Shown here: positions 16,529 to 26,853 of the stretch, in pieces
Layout: the number at the start of each line of letters is the position of its first letter
How positions within the stretch are numbered: the first letter of the stretch is position 1
Source of the DNA: a bacterium
GTDB lineage: Bacteria > Gemmatimonadota > Gemmatimonadetes > Gemmatimonadales > Gemmatimonadaceae
Direction: 5' to 3'
NCBI GenBank assembly: GCA_027484025.1
Contig: JAIXTI010000197.1
Coordinates: 1-64,000, forward strand
Length of the DNA stretch: 64,000 nt
The notes under the pieces: generated by a model
Database searches by the model: none
Seen by the model: only the letters and a program-made list of their open reading frames with translations
What the model was told of the DNA's origin: nothing
Made by a program: the position numbers and the translations under genes

Positions 16529-19465
16529 TCAGCGCGTTTCCGTTCGGAGCAGCACGAGTCGGCGATCACCGCGAACGTGCATGGCCACACTGTTGCCCGA
16601 CAACGGCAGCGACACCATCGCGCTGTCGTTGGGCGCGATCGTGGCCGACACGCGACGGCCGTTGATGCCAATCGTGACCGGCAATGGTGCCGCGGTGGGG
16701 TTGAGAACGAGCGTGGATACCGTGGTGCGACCGTTCGGCACGCGCCACCACACACGTCCCTCACCTTCGGTATCGGTCGCATCGAGGAGCCGATACGACC
16801 CGCCCGAGGTGAACTCGTACGGTCCGTATGGACGACGGCCGCGCGCGACATACTGTACCGCCGGCCGCGTGTTCCATCCGCCACTCTCACCACCCGCCAA
16901 CCAGAACCCTTCGGCGTCAATTTGCGTGGCGTTCGCGGCACGCATTGGCGCAGGCATCGTGGGGACCGTGTGCACCAGCAGTCCGTTGTTGACACCCGTA
17001 ACGATCCCATGCTCGGACCCGTAGTCACCCCACACAATGGGCGCCGCAATCACCGGCTGTGCATCGTGCTCGCCCTCGCCGGCCATATACGTCACGAGGT
17101 TGCGCAGCAGGCGGTCGGCCACGGGATCGCGCGATACACGTGGTACCATGTCGAACGCCGACAGCAGCGCACTCCCCTTGCCGATGAAGTGCTCGGTGAG
17201 CGCGTGGCCCACGAGACCGTGGTCGTAGTTGGCAAGCACCGCTACGCGCGAAAGCTCCTGCGTGCGCGTGAGCGCATAGCCGCGCGTTACCGGATAGACC
17301 GCCGGGAAACCCGGCGTCGACTCGCGCCACCCCGTGTAATCGGACCACAAGAAGAGATCGTCGCGCGTGAGTCCGGCGAACACCGCATGCGTGGGGCGCT
17401 CGGGATTGATGGCCATCCCCTGCGCCCACGGACGTCCACCGGGCATGATGTCGGCGTGATCGAGCGCCGTCACCGACGGCCGCACGCCACCGGGGAGCCA
17501 TTGCGTCGCAAACGTCCCCGGCTGCTGATCGAGGATGAGCGCGCGTCCGCCGCGCGTCACGAACACCTCCAGCAGCCCCACCTGATTGCTGAGCGTCGCG
17601 TCCCAGGCATTGCTGCCCACGACCACGGCATCCGCCGCGGGGTCGAGCCCTGCCATGCTGACGATGGGCACCGTGCGGATACCAACCGCCGCGAGTGCCG
17701 CACGCGTGCGCCCACTCGGGTCATAGAGCTTGACTGCACGCGAAGACGCAGCGAGCGGCACACCCGCAGCACGCGGGTGCACGCGAACAGACACCGTGTT
17801 CTCGCTCAGCGTGTCAGCGCCGCGCACCAGCACACCGCGCAGCGACCAGGTGCCGCTGGCGTTGGCGGGCAAGTTCATCGGGAGTGCCTGCTCCGTCGCG
17901 GCATAGTGCGCGACCGTGGGCCACTTCACGCGCACCACACGCTGCGTACGCCCGGCGCTGTCGCGCAACGTCGCCACGAGCGTCGCTCCCGTGATGGCCT
18001 TGCCATCCTCGGCGTCGTTCACCACGTGCGCCACGACCGGCCAACGATCACCGGCATAGCGCTGCGGCGTCCACGACTCCCACGACAACAGCACCGGACG
18101 GAACGAGCGCGACAGCTGCGACACCACGGGCTTGGGACCCATGTCGCGCATGGAGGTAATGCCGTGCCAGTTGGAGAAGAGAATCGTGAACGGCACGATC
18201 CCCGCGAGATTGCCATTCTTGCTGCGCAACCGACGCGTGATCTCGATCGCCTGTCCCGACAGCCACGCCTGATACGCCTGCGCGCGCGGTCCCTGCTCGG
18301 CGTCGGGCGCGTGGCCCGTCCAGTTGAGCTGCGAGTCAGGCTGCTTGGTATCCGACACCAGGTTGTAGCGGCCGTCGGCACCGGTGTAGTTGCCGATCAC
18401 TTCGCTGAGCGTGATCGGCTGCGCCTTGCTTCCACGCAAGCAGCTGCTGGCGTCGCGCAGCGTGTAGAAGCTGAGGAACGAGTTGTAGTACCAGCCCCAG
18501 TAGCGGTGCATGTCGCACAGGTCGCCCGTGCGTCCAAAGCCATAGCCGGCGTTGGCAATGATGAGGCGGGTGGGATCCCAGCGCGTCACGCTGTCGTGCA
18601 CGACGGCGAGAAAGCGCTCCATCGCTGCCGCACCGTCCGACATGTAGTGCACCTCGTGATCGGCGGTCTCATTGGTGAGCGCATAGATCACGACACTGGG
18701 ATGGTTCACCTGCTGCGCCAGCAACGTATCGCGGTACCACGCAATGCTGGCCGCCTGGTTGGCCGGCACGCGTGTGGCCGATCCGCCGCGCGGCGTGCCG
18801 TAGTTGCCTTGGAACACCAGCATCCCCACGTCGTCGGCCGCATCGAGCCATACGGCCGACGGACTGCCGAGTCGCACGATGTTCACTCCCTGCGCACGCA
18901 GAAAGCGGAGGTAGTCGCGCGCGAATCGTCCACTCTGCGCCAGCGAGTCGGGAATATTGCGTCCCGGCGGGTTGATCGCGTTCCCCTTGAGAAACACGGG
19001 TTGCCCATTCAGCAGAATACGACCGTTTGCCGTGCTGATCGTACGGAAGCCTACGCGCACCGTGTCGGCCTGCGTCCCGACCATGACAACGAGATCGTAG
19101 CGCACAGGCGACGCGGGTGACCATCGTTGTACGCGGGGCACCGACACACGGGCGGAGAGCACCGCGGCGTCGCCGCGCGCACTCAACGTGCCGAGGGTGC
19201 CACGCCACACCGTAGTCCCGAGCGTATCGCGTAGCACCGCCTGTACCGATTGACCAACCGCGGTGCCCGCTCGCAGCTGCACGTCCACGCGCATGGACGC
19301 ACTCTCGGTGAACACCTGCGTGCGAAAGGCGTCACGACGCTGCGCGTCGGCGCGCAGCAGCTCGGTGCGTGACTGCGCAAACAGCGGAGTACCCGTGAGT
19401 ACTCCGGCACAGGCGCCGAGCGCCGCCGCCGTCAGGACCCGCGAGGGCCGCCTGTGCGCCCTCAC
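16529..19465 (-). CDS. GH2-type glycoside hydrolase with extra C-terminal domains
   Basis: 978 aa from a GTG at 19465 that overlaps the previous stop (GTGA). Signal peptide (LTAAALGACAGVLTGTPLFA). A GH2-type TIM barrel starts near residue 150 ('ILLNGQPVFLKGNAINPPGR'), with a probable acid/base in 'VVIYALTNETADHE' (E266) and a possible nucleophile in 'ITLSEVIGNY' (E355). A region near 595-730 ('VVVGSNAWDATLSNQVGLLE') resembles a glutamine-amidotransferase-like fold, as seen in some large secreted hydrolases. The end is beta-rich. Substrate unknown; with uxuAB downstream a glucuronide or related plant glycan is likely. Confidence 0.82.
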   Translation of the reverse strand: MRAHRRPSRVLTAAALGACAGVLTGTPLFAQSRTELLRADAQRRDAFRTQVFTESASMRVDVQLRAGTAVGQSVQAVLRDTLGTTVWRGTLGTLSARGDAAVLSARVSVPRVQRWSPASPVRYDLVVMVGTQADTVRVGFRTISTANGRILLNGQPVFLKGNAINPPGRNIPDSLAQSGRFARDYLRFLRAQGVNIVRLGSPSAVWLDAADDVGMLVFQGNYGTPRGGSATRVPANQAASIAWYRDTLLAQQVNHPSVVIYALTNETADHEVHYMSDGAAAMERFLAVVHDSVTRWDPTRLIIANAGYGFGRTGDLCDMHRYWGWYYNSFLSFYTLRDASSCLRGSKAQPITLSEVIGNYTGADGRYNLVSDTKQPDSQLNWTGHAPDAEQGPRAQAYQAWLSGQAIEITRRLRSKNGNLAGIVPFTILFSNWHGITSMRDMGPKPVVSQLSRSFRPVLLSWESWTPQRYAGDRWPVVAHVVNDAEDGKAITGATLVATLRDSAGRTQRVVRVKWPTVAHYAATEQALPMNLPANASGTWSLRGVLVRGADTLSENTVSVRVHPRAAGVPLAASSRAVKLYDPSGRTRAALAAVGIRTVPIVSMAGLDPAADAVVVGSNAWDATLSNQVGLLEVFVTRGGRALILDQQPGTFATQWLPGGVRPSVTALDHADIMPGGRPWAQGMAINPERPTHAVFAGLTRDDLFLWSDYTGWRESTPGFPAVYPVTRGYALTRTQELSRVAVLANYDHGLVGHALTEHFIGKGSALLSAFDMVPRVSRDPVADRLLRNLVTYMAGEGEHDAQPVIAAPIVWGDYGSEHGIVTGVNNGLLVHTVPTMPAPMRAANATQIDAEGFWLAGGESGGWNTRPAVQYVARGRRPYGPYEFTSGGSYRLLDATDTEGEGRVWWRVPNGRTTVSTLVLNPTAAPLPVTIGINGRRVSATIAPNDSAMVSLPLSGNSVAMHVRGDRRLVLLRTETR

Positions 19466-22131
19466 TGACGCCGTACCCGAACGGCGCTCAGGATAGGCTT
19501 CCCTTTGCGCGACACGAAACGCACGTCGAGCCCGCCCCCATTCACGGCGCGCACCGGCACCAGCACGGGCACCGCAATACCCGTCCCTGCCTGCGTGACC
19601 AGATCGAGCATCGTCACCACCGGCGTCCCGTTCACCTGCACATCGAACACCCGCTCACCCGCCGGCGTCGCGTTCGGCTCGGCGAAGCGCAGTTCAAGCT
19701 CGTAGTCGCCATCGGGCACGTCGAAGCGATAGGCGCTGAGCCCTTCGCGGAAGGTGATGTACACCGGCGGTTGCGACGTGCCACGCACCGGAAGCTCCTT
19801 CGAGAACGGGACGGCCTCACCACCCACATAGCCGTAGCTCCCCTTCGTGTATGCCCGATCGGCGAGCCAGATCACGCCGTCCACATCGGCCATCTCGGCC
19901 TGGCTCCCCACATTCACCGCGATCTCCTTGAACGGCACGGAGAAATCGGCGAGCAGGGGTGCGCGATAGGTGAAGGTGATCACCAGACGATCCGACGCCG
20001 TCGCGCCCACCGCGCGGGCCTCGAGCACGTTCGCGCCATCGACGAACGGCACGTCCCACGTGATGCGCTTCACGTCGTCGGGCACGCGAACGCCAAGCGA
20101 GCGCCCGTTCACGAATAGCTCGACGCGCGCCGCGTTCGAGTACACATCGACCGGCTGACGAACCGCACGCATTCCGGCACCGAGCGGCGCCGTGCTGTCG
20201 CTGCCGCTGCGACGCGTCCACGTGCGACTCGCGATGTGCACCATGGGCTTGGTCGTCCAGTTGGCCTGGTACAGGAAGTACACATCCTTGTACTCGCGAT
20301 TCCACGTCTGCAGCCCCTTCTGGTTGCGGAAGGGAATGGAACCGCCAATCTCGCCTTTGCCAAAGTCGAACTGATTCCACACCGCGCTGCCGGCGAGCCA
20401 CGGACGTGCCGCCAACTGCCGCAGATACGACTCGTGATAGCGGCGCTGCCACGTCCCGCTGAAGTCGAACCGTTCGGGCGCCAGACTGTTCACGCGGTAA
20501 TCGTCTTCGGCGCCGTACTCACTGAGAATGAGCGACTGCGCCGGATGCGCTGCACGACGGCGGTCGAGCCCTTTCCCCAAGTCGGCGAACACGCCGCTGT
20601 ACCAACCGTCATAGCGGTTGACGCCCACCACCGGCGTCTGAATACCGAGGCCGGCCTTTTCGTAGTCGTCGCTGCCATGCAGCGCGACGGTGGTGACACG
20701 CGACGGATCTTCCGCGCGCGCCACACTGTCGAGCGTCGTTTCGAGCGCCTTTACCTGCCGCAGGTAGGTCGTATCGATGTGGCGGCTGATCCGCTCCCCC
20801 TCGCCCGACCAGAGCAGCACTTCGTTCATCAGACCCCACAACACCACCGACGGGTGATGACGATGCTGATGAATCATCTCGCGCATCTGCGTCACCGTCG
20901 CCGCGGTAAAGCGGGAATCGGCGTTGATGTAGTCGACCACGGGAATCTCTTCCCAAAGCAGCAGGCCAAGCTCGTCGGCCGCTGCCAATACCGCAGGGTC
21001 CTGCGGGTAGTGCGCCAGCCGCAGGAAGTTCGCGCCCATCGCCTTGATCATCTCGAGATCGCGACGATGCAAGTCATTCGACAACGCCGACCCGAACTTC
21101 TCGTGATCCTGATGACGGTTGGTGCCGCGCAGCGTGAGCTTGGCGCCGTTCAGGTGAAAGCCGGTGGAATCGAAGCGGAACCAACGGAACCCCACCGGAT
21201 CGGTGACACGATCGAGCACACGTGCCCCATCGCGCACCTCGGTGTGCACACGATACAGATACGGCGTATCCGGGCTCCACAAGCGCGGCTGAGCCACAAC
21301 GGGCAAGCGACCGCGTGTCGTGCTCGACGCACCGGCCGCCAACGTGAGCGGCGACTCCCGCCGCCCCACTTCCTTCCCAGTGGCATCGGTCAGCACATGC
21401 GCCACTGTCACCGTGCGCGGAGCGGCGCCGTCGTTGGCGACCGTGGCTTCCACTTCGACGACCGCCGAATCGCGTGAGACCTGCGGGGTGCGCACCACGG
21501 TCCCCCGATCGCCCAACGCGCCAGCACGGACATGCACCTGGTCGGTCGCAATGAGCCAGACATCGCGATAGATGCCGCCGTACAACACGAAATCGACAGC
21601 CAGCGGAGCGAGAAACGGATCGTGCGCGTTGTTCACCTGCACCGCAATCAGATTGCGGGCGCCGACGGTCATGAACCGCGTGACGTCGAAGGTGAATCCA
21701 GTGTAGCCGCCGCTGTGTCGTCCGGCCCATGCGCCGTTCACGTACACATCGGCCACCTGATTCACCCCTTCGAAGGAGAGGGAGAGGCGCTTGCCCGTAT
21801 AGCTGCTGTCGAGCGTGAGATAGCGACGGTACCACGCCACCCCGCGGCGGTAGCCCGGCACATCGTCGAACGGATCACGTGCATTCCACGTGTGCGGAAT
21901 CGTGACCTGTTCCCATCCGTCGTCCGCATCCTGCGCCCGCTCGAAGCTCCGGAACTTGCCGGGCTCGACGAGCGCCGTGAAGCGATCGCCATACGACTGC
22001 CCGCCGTACGCGAAACGCCAGCCATCGTTCAGGCTGCGCTCGACACGCCCTCCCCCCTGTGCCCGGGCATCGACCCCGTGCAGCATGGCCACCGCGGCCA
22101 TGCCCAGGCACCACTGCTTCATCCGCGACAT
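19462..22131 (-). CDS. GH2 beta-galactosidase/glucuronidase-like enzyme with malectin-like tail
   Basis: About 889 aa with a signal peptide (residues 1-25). The sugar-binding and sandwich domains of GH2 come first ('DGWEQVTIPHTWNARDPFDD', 'GGYTGFTFDVT'), followed by the TIM barrel. That barrel has the acid/base in 'VVLWGLMNEVLLW' (about E437) and the nucleophile in 'SLILSEYGAED' (about E538). A DUF4982-like segment follows, and the last 150 residues look like a malectin carbohydrate-binding domain ('SAYRFDVPDGDYELELRFAE'). The ATG at 22131 is preceded by GTG; either could start. It probably releases a terminal galactose or glucuronic acid. It follows susD by 7 bp in the operon. Confidence 0.9.
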   Translation of the reverse strand: MSRMKQWCLGMAAVAMLHGVDARAQGGGRVERSLNDGWRFAYGGQSYGDRFTALVEPGKFRSFERAQDADDGWEQVTIPHTWNARDPFDDVPGYRRGVAWYRRYLTLDSSYTGKRLSLSFEGVNQVADVYVNGAWAGRHSGGYTGFTFDVTRFMTVGARNLIAVQVNNAHDPFLAPLAVDFVLYGGIYRDVWLIATDQVHVRAGALGDRGTVVRTPQVSRDSAVVEVEATVANDGAAPRTVTVAHVLTDATGKEVGRRESPLTLAAGASSTTRGRLPVVAQPRLWSPDTPYLYRVHTEVRDGARVLDRVTDPVGFRWFRFDSTGFHLNGAKLTLRGTNRHQDHEKFGSALSNDLHRRDLEMIKAMGANFLRLAHYPQDPAVLAAADELGLLLWEEIPVVDYINADSRFTAATVTQMREMIHQHRHHPSVVLWGLMNEVLLWSGEGERISRHIDTTYLRQVKALETTLDSVARAEDPSRVTTVALHGSDDYEKAGLGIQTPVVGVNRYDGWYSGVFADLGKGLDRRRAAHPAQSLILSEYGAEDDYRVNSLAPERFDFSGTWQRRYHESYLRQLAARPWLAGSAVWNQFDFGKGEIGGSIPFRNQKGLQTWNREYKDVYFLYQANWTTKPMVHIASRTWTRRSGSDSTAPLGAGMRAVRQPVDVYSNAARVELFVNGRSLGVRVPDDVKRITWDVPFVDGANVLEARAVGATASDRLVITFTYRAPLLADFSVPFKEIAVNVGSQAEMADVDGVIWLADRAYTKGSYGYVGGEAVPFSKELPVRGTSQPPVYITFREGLSAYRFDVPDGDYELELRFAEPNATPAGERVFDVQVNGTPVVTMLDLVTQAGTGIAVPVLVPVRAVNGGGLDVRFVSRKGKPILSAVRVRRQ

Positions 22132-22138
22132 CACGTGC

Positions 22139-23800
22139 TCAGTAACCCGGGTTCTGGTTCATCTTGCGCCCGAGGTTCGCATCGATGACCGACTGCGGAA
22201 TGGGCAACAGGGAGTCACGCGGCTGCACCGCGGCGCGCGCGAGTGGGTTGAAACGTACCGTCCGGTCATACCAGGTGCCCGTGCGCATGAGCGTGTAACG
22301 CCGCTGCTCTTCCGTCACGAGTTCGCGCGAACGCTCATCGAGAATGAACTCGAGCGTCACCTGCGCCGGCGTGATCGTCGACGCACCGGCACGGGCGCGC
22401 ACGATGTTCAGATTCGCCGCCGCCTCGGTGAGCTTCGCCTGCCTGAACTGCGCTTCCGCCAACAGCAGGTACGTATCGGCCAATCGCAGGTACGGCTGAT
22501 CGACGAACGTCGCACCGCCCTGCGGGTCGATCGCGCTCGCCCAATCCCACTTGCGCGTGCTCGGCCACAGGAAATCGTTGAGGCGCTCCACCGGACCCAC
22601 CACCGTGAGCAGCGTGTCGCCAACGCGACGTCCCGCCGGCAGGGTGGCCGGGTTGTTGAACGTGTAGAACCGACGAACGGCAAACGCACCACCACGCTGG
22701 TCCTGCGGCTCGTACAGGTTGAGCCCGTAGCGCGTTATGGCCAGACGACCAATGCCACGGCCGCCATTGTCCGTCGAAATCTGCATACCGCGGTTCTGCT
22801 CGTAGCGGTTCACCCAATAGCGGCGCATGATGCTGCCACCACCACCGTTCACCAGCTCCGCATACTGCAGCACCCACAGCGCTTCGGTGTTGCCCTGCGC
22901 GCGGTTCACGTTGCCGTCCTGGAACTGATCCATGAACGCGACACCCGGCTCCGTGCGCTTCACACCATAGCGCGACGTGATCAGCCGGTACGTGCCACTC
23001 GCAATGACCGCCTGTGCCTTCTGCTCGGCGAGCGCCGGCTGGTTGAGCGCGAGATACATCTCGGCCAGGTAGTGCTGCGCCACACCCTTCGTGACCTTGC
23101 CGGCGTTCCCCGACGTGAGCGGCAGGTTCTCTTCGGCGAAGAGCAGATCGCTGACGATGAAGCGACGCACCGAATCGCGCGGCACCCGCTCCCAGTCATT
23201 GCGAATGCTCGTGCCCGACGACTCCTGCGTGTTGATCGGGACATCGCCATACAGGTACGACAGATGGCGATACGCCCAGGCGCGAATGAGTCGCGCTTCG
23301 GCCACCACACGGGCCTTATCCGACGTCGTCCACTTGACCGCCGGATTCTCCGCGCGCGCAATGATGGTGTTGGCGGCGTTGATGGTCTGGTACATCACGT
23401 TCCAGATGTTCGTGATGAACCCGTCGGTGGGCGCCATGCGCACGCCGAACTCCTGGAACGTACGCTCGTTGGGTGAGACGAAGTTGCCGAAGCCGTTGTC
23501 GGTGCCGATGGTCATGGGGATCATCAGCAACTCGTTATTCGACTCATCCTGCCCCCACCGCTCGCGGCGCACCTGCGCGTAGAGTGCGTTCAACCCGGCT
23601 TCGAAGCCTTCGAGATTCGAATAGAGGTTGTCGGCGACGATGATGTCCTTGGGTGTTTCGACGAGCAGCTTGTCGGTGTCACAGGCGCTGGCCGACAGCG
23701 CCATCACGACACTGCCGGAAACCAACAGCGTGCGGCGCAGGAACGAACGCGCGGCAGCGGGCATACGGGAGCCCCGGATGTTTGAAGTAGTGGTCGTCAT
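22139..23800 (-). CDS. susD: RagB/SusD-family nutrient-binding lipoprotein
   Basis: 553 aa. Lipoprotein signal with a lipobox at 'ALSASAC'. The helical TPR-like core of SusD proteins follows ('YSNLEGFEAGLNALYAQVRR', 'NIWNVMYQTINAANTIIARA', 'RLIRAWAYRHLSYLYGDVPI'). The conserved C-terminal RagB/SusD part has 'YLRLADTYLLLAEAQF', 'FILDERSRELVTEEQRRYTL' and the ending 'IPQSVIDANLGRKMNQNPGY'. It would cap the SusC barrel and bind the oligosaccharide on the cell surface. It lies 3 bp after susC. Confidence 0.96.
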   Translation of the reverse strand: MTTTTSNIRGSRMPAAARSFLRRTLLVSGSVVMALSASACDTDKLLVETPKDIIVADNLYSNLEGFEAGLNALYAQVRRERWGQDESNNELLMIPMTIGTDNGFGNFVSPNERTFQEFGVRMAPTDGFITNIWNVMYQTINAANTIIARAENPAVKWTTSDKARVVAEARLIRAWAYRHLSYLYGDVPINTQESSGTSIRNDWERVPRDSVRRFIVSDLLFAEENLPLTSGNAGKVTKGVAQHYLAEMYLALNQPALAEQKAQAVIASGTYRLITSRYGVKRTEPGVAFMDQFQDGNVNRAQGNTEALWVLQYAELVNGGGGSIMRRYWVNRYEQNRGMQISTDNGGRGIGRLAITRYGLNLYEPQDQRGGAFAVRRFYTFNNPATLPAGRRVGDTLLTVVGPVERLNDFLWPSTRKWDWASAIDPQGGATFVDQPYLRLADTYLLLAEAQFRQAKLTEAAANLNIVRARAGASTITPAQVTLEFILDERSRELVTEEQRRYTLMRTGTWYDRTVRFNPLARAAVQPRDSLLPIPQSVIDANLGRKMNQNPGY

Positions 23801-23803
23801 GGG

Positions 23804-26755
23804 TCAGTACCGGATGGAGAGGCCCGCGGTGTACGAGCGCTCGAGCGGCACTGCGCGCTGCGAACTGAGTTCCGGATCCATGCCGGTCCACTCGGTGCTC
23901 GTCCACAGATTTCGGCCGTTCACATAAATGCGCGCCGACTGCACGCCGAGGCGGGAGAACGATCCCTTCGGAAGTTCGTACGACACGGCCACGTCCTTGA
24001 GACGCACGAAGCTCGCGTCCTCGTAGAAGTCCACACCCAGCGGATTGCTCGTCTGGTTGTTGGCGGGATACGTGTTGATCGCGTTCTGCGGCGTCCAGTA
24101 CTGCTGCAGCAGCATGTTGCGGCTCACGTTGGAGTTCACCTGACCGGTGCTGCGCAACACGTTCTGGCGCGTCACCCCCTGCACGGTCTGCACGAACGCG
24201 CTCACCGTGATGCCCTTGAAGCGCACCGTGTTCGTCATGCCACCCGTGTACTTGGGCTGCAGGCTGCCGATGATCGTGCGGTCGGTCGGGTCGATCTTGC
24301 CGTCACCGTTGGTATCCAGAATGCGCACATCGCCGGGCCGGGCCGTCGGCTGGGGCGACGTGCGAATGCGCGCCGTGTCCGCCACCTGCCAGATACCGTC
24401 GAACTTGTAGGCGAAGTTCACGTCGATCGGCATGCCAATGAACCACTGGTTGGCAAGATCGCTCTTGCCGTCACCGTACAGATCGACGATCTGATTGCGG
24501 TTCACCGAGACATTGAGGTCCGTTGACCAGCGGAAGCCACCACGATCGAGATTGATGGTGGAGATCTGCGATTCCCAGCCCCAGTTGGACGTGCGGCCGA
24601 TGTTCTGCGTGATGCGCGTGATGCCCTGAACCGACGAGATGGAACGCGAGAGCAGCAGGTCGCGCGTGTCGGCTTCGTACCGTTCGAAGGTCCACGTGAC
24701 GCGTCCCTGATGCATCGACAGGTCGAAGCCGATGTTGCTCGAGGTCGTCGTTTCCCACTTGAGATCCGGATTGCCAAGCGTCGACGGGATATAACCCGGC
24801 GCCGACGCGTCACCGTTCAGATACGAGCGATCGTTGAGCTGCGACAGCGTCTGGTACGGGTTGATCGCCTGGTTACCGTTGCGGCCGCGCGTGTAGCGCA
24901 GCTTGAAGGCATCCACCTGATCCTTGAACGGGAAGAAGCTTTCGTTCGAGACGTTCCACGCCAGCGCCAGCGACGGGAAGACGCCGTACTTGTTGTTCGC
25001 CCCGAAGCCCGAGTAGCCGTCACGACGGGTGGTGAAGGTCGCGAGGTAGCGTTCGTCGTAGCCGTAGTTGAGGCGCGCCATCTGCGAAACGATCTTCGAT
25101 TCGACGACCGAGGCGTTCGACACGTTGAGCGTCGCCAGCGCCGACCGGTAGCCCAGCACGTCGTTGGGGAAGCCCTGCGCATCACGGCTGCGCGTTTCGA
25201 TGCTGCTCGACTGCACGCTGTACAGTCCCGTCGCGTCGATCGCGTGGCGCCCGAACGTCTTGGCGTAGCGCGCCAGGTTTTCCACCGTCCAGTCGTTGCG
25301 AATGGAATTGCTCGTGGTCGCCGTACCGGCGCTGCGCTGACCCGTGCCGGTGTTGCGGCCGTAGTATCGCCCGTTGTTGCTGTTAGTGAGATCGGCGCCG
25401 GCGTTCAGACGGAACGACAGTCCCGGGATCTTCGGCACCGTCACCTGCGCGTAGTTCGACGTGAACATGCGGTTGTTCACCGCGTCGTCGGACACGAACA
25501 GATTCTCCAGCGGGTTGGCGCCGTTGATCGGCTGCTCGGGCCACGGGTTGATCAGAATGCTGCCGTCGGCGTTGAACGGCTTGATGAGCGGATTCAGATA
25601 GTACGAATCGGTGAAGCTGATGGGCAGACCGCTGCGATCGGTGCGCGCGAACTGCGTCGAGGTGCCGGCCGTGAGCCACGAGCGGATCTTCTGATCGATG
25701 TTGGCACGGAACGTGGTGCGCACATAGCGATCGTTCTTCGCCACACCGGAGACGTCGAGCAGCGAGCCGCCCAGCAGATACTTCGTGTCGTCGCTGCCAC
25801 CGCTTACCGACAGATCATGCTGGATCTGCTGACCGGTACGCGTGCCAAGCTTCTGCCACGGCGTATCGATGTTCTGCGCGATGTTGTCGTTCTCCGTCTG
25901 CGTGAACAGCTCGGCGCAGGTCTGATCGGGGCGAACGCGCAGGCGCTCACACTTGAACGTCTTGAACTCTTCGGCGTTCATCACACGCGGGAGCTCCGCC
26001 AGCTCCTGGGATCCCACACTGCCGTTGTACTGCACGCGCGCCTTGCCCGTGGTCCCCTTCTTGGTGGTGACGAGCACCACGCCGTTGGCGCCGCGTGCAC
26101 CGTAAATGGCCGTCGCCGAGGCGTCCTTGAGCACGTCGATCGAGGCAACGTCGCCCGGATTGATTTCCGAGAGCGGCCCGTTGTAGGGAATCCCATCGAC
26201 GACCACCAGCGGTGAGCTGTTGGCGGAGATGGAGCGCTGCCCGCGCACCGTGATGTTGAGCGTGGGCTCAGCGCCGGCCCCCGTGTTCACGACCGCGACA
26301 CCGGGCAACGATCCCTGCAGCGCCTGCGCGACGGTCACGTTGGGCCGGTCCTCGAGGCGATCGGTGGGCACCGAGACCACGGATCCGGTGATGTCGGAAC
26401 GCTTCTGTGTGCCGTAGCCGACCGTGACGACGTTGCTCAGCGTGAGCGCGGTGCGTTCGAGCGTGACGTCGACGGTGGTGCGGCCGGCCACCGGTTCGCG
26501 ACGCTCGCGGTAGCCGATGCGGCTGATGACGAGCGTGTCATTGGCGCCGCGCGTGGTGAACGAGTACCGGCCGTCCTCGTTGGTCACCGTACCGATACGC
26601 GTGCCGGAGATGACGATGGTGGCGCCGGCAATGACTTCGCCGTTGTCACGAGCCGTGATACGACCGCGCAGCAGTGGCCCGGACTGCGCCAGTGCCGGCA
26701 CAGCGGACGCCACCAGCAACGCGGCGAGTGCCACGATGGAAGAAGTGCGATTCAT
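23804..26755 (-). CDS. susC: SusC/RagA-family TonB-linked outer-membrane transporter
   Basis: 983 aa. Signal peptide ending ALAQ, then a carboxypeptidase-like domain (residues 28-100), the SusC signature 'TVGYGTQKRSDITGSVVSVP' (111-130), the plug ('GIPYNGPLSEINPGDVASI', 'DVLKDASATAIYGARGANGV') and a long beta-barrel ending in the aromatic 'LSIRY'. This imports an oligosaccharide using TonB energy, with the SusD cap encoded next. The regulator gene lies 98 bp upstream on the same strand; no clear promoter is seen in that gap. The SusCD pair outside Bacteroidetes fits Gemmatimonadota. Confidence 0.97.
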   Translation of the reverse strand: MNRTSSIVALAALLVASAVPALAQSGPLLRGRITARDNGEVIAGATIVISGTRIGTVTNEDGRYSFTTRGANDTLVISRIGYRERREPVAGRTTVDVTLERTALTLSNVVTVGYGTQKRSDITGSVVSVPTDRLEDRPNVTVAQALQGSLPGVAVVNTGAGAEPTLNITVRGQRSISANSSPLVVVDGIPYNGPLSEINPGDVASIDVLKDASATAIYGARGANGVVLVTTKKGTTGKARVQYNGSVGSQELAELPRVMNAEEFKTFKCERLRVRPDQTCAELFTQTENDNIAQNIDTPWQKLGTRTGQQIQHDLSVSGGSDDTKYLLGGSLLDVSGVAKNDRYVRTTFRANIDQKIRSWLTAGTSTQFARTDRSGLPISFTDSYYLNPLIKPFNADGSILINPWPEQPINGANPLENLFVSDDAVNNRMFTSNYAQVTVPKIPGLSFRLNAGADLTNSNNGRYYGRNTGTGQRSAGTATTSNSIRNDWTVENLARYAKTFGRHAIDATGLYSVQSSSIETRSRDAQGFPNDVLGYRSALATLNVSNASVVESKIVSQMARLNYGYDERYLATFTTRRDGYSGFGANNKYGVFPSLALAWNVSNESFFPFKDQVDAFKLRYTRGRNGNQAINPYQTLSQLNDRSYLNGDASAPGYIPSTLGNPDLKWETTTSSNIGFDLSMHQGRVTWTFERYEADTRDLLLSRSISSVQGITRITQNIGRTSNWGWESQISTINLDRGGFRWSTDLNVSVNRNQIVDLYGDGKSDLANQWFIGMPIDVNFAYKFDGIWQVADTARIRTSPQPTARPGDVRILDTNGDGKIDPTDRTIIGSLQPKYTGGMTNTVRFKGITVSAFVQTVQGVTRQNVLRSTGQVNSNVSRNMLLQQYWTPQNAINTYPANNQTSNPLGVDFYEDASFVRLKDVAVSYELPKGSFSRLGVQSARIYVNGRNLWTSTEWTGMDPELSSQRAVPLERSYTAGLSIRY

Positions 26756-26853
26756 GGAGAGGTCTGTTCGGGTGCGCGCCGGGAGAGAGAGGCGCGGAAC
26801 GATGAAGCGGGACTGCGGGAGGGAAGAGGAAACGCAGGAACGACGGCGGAGCG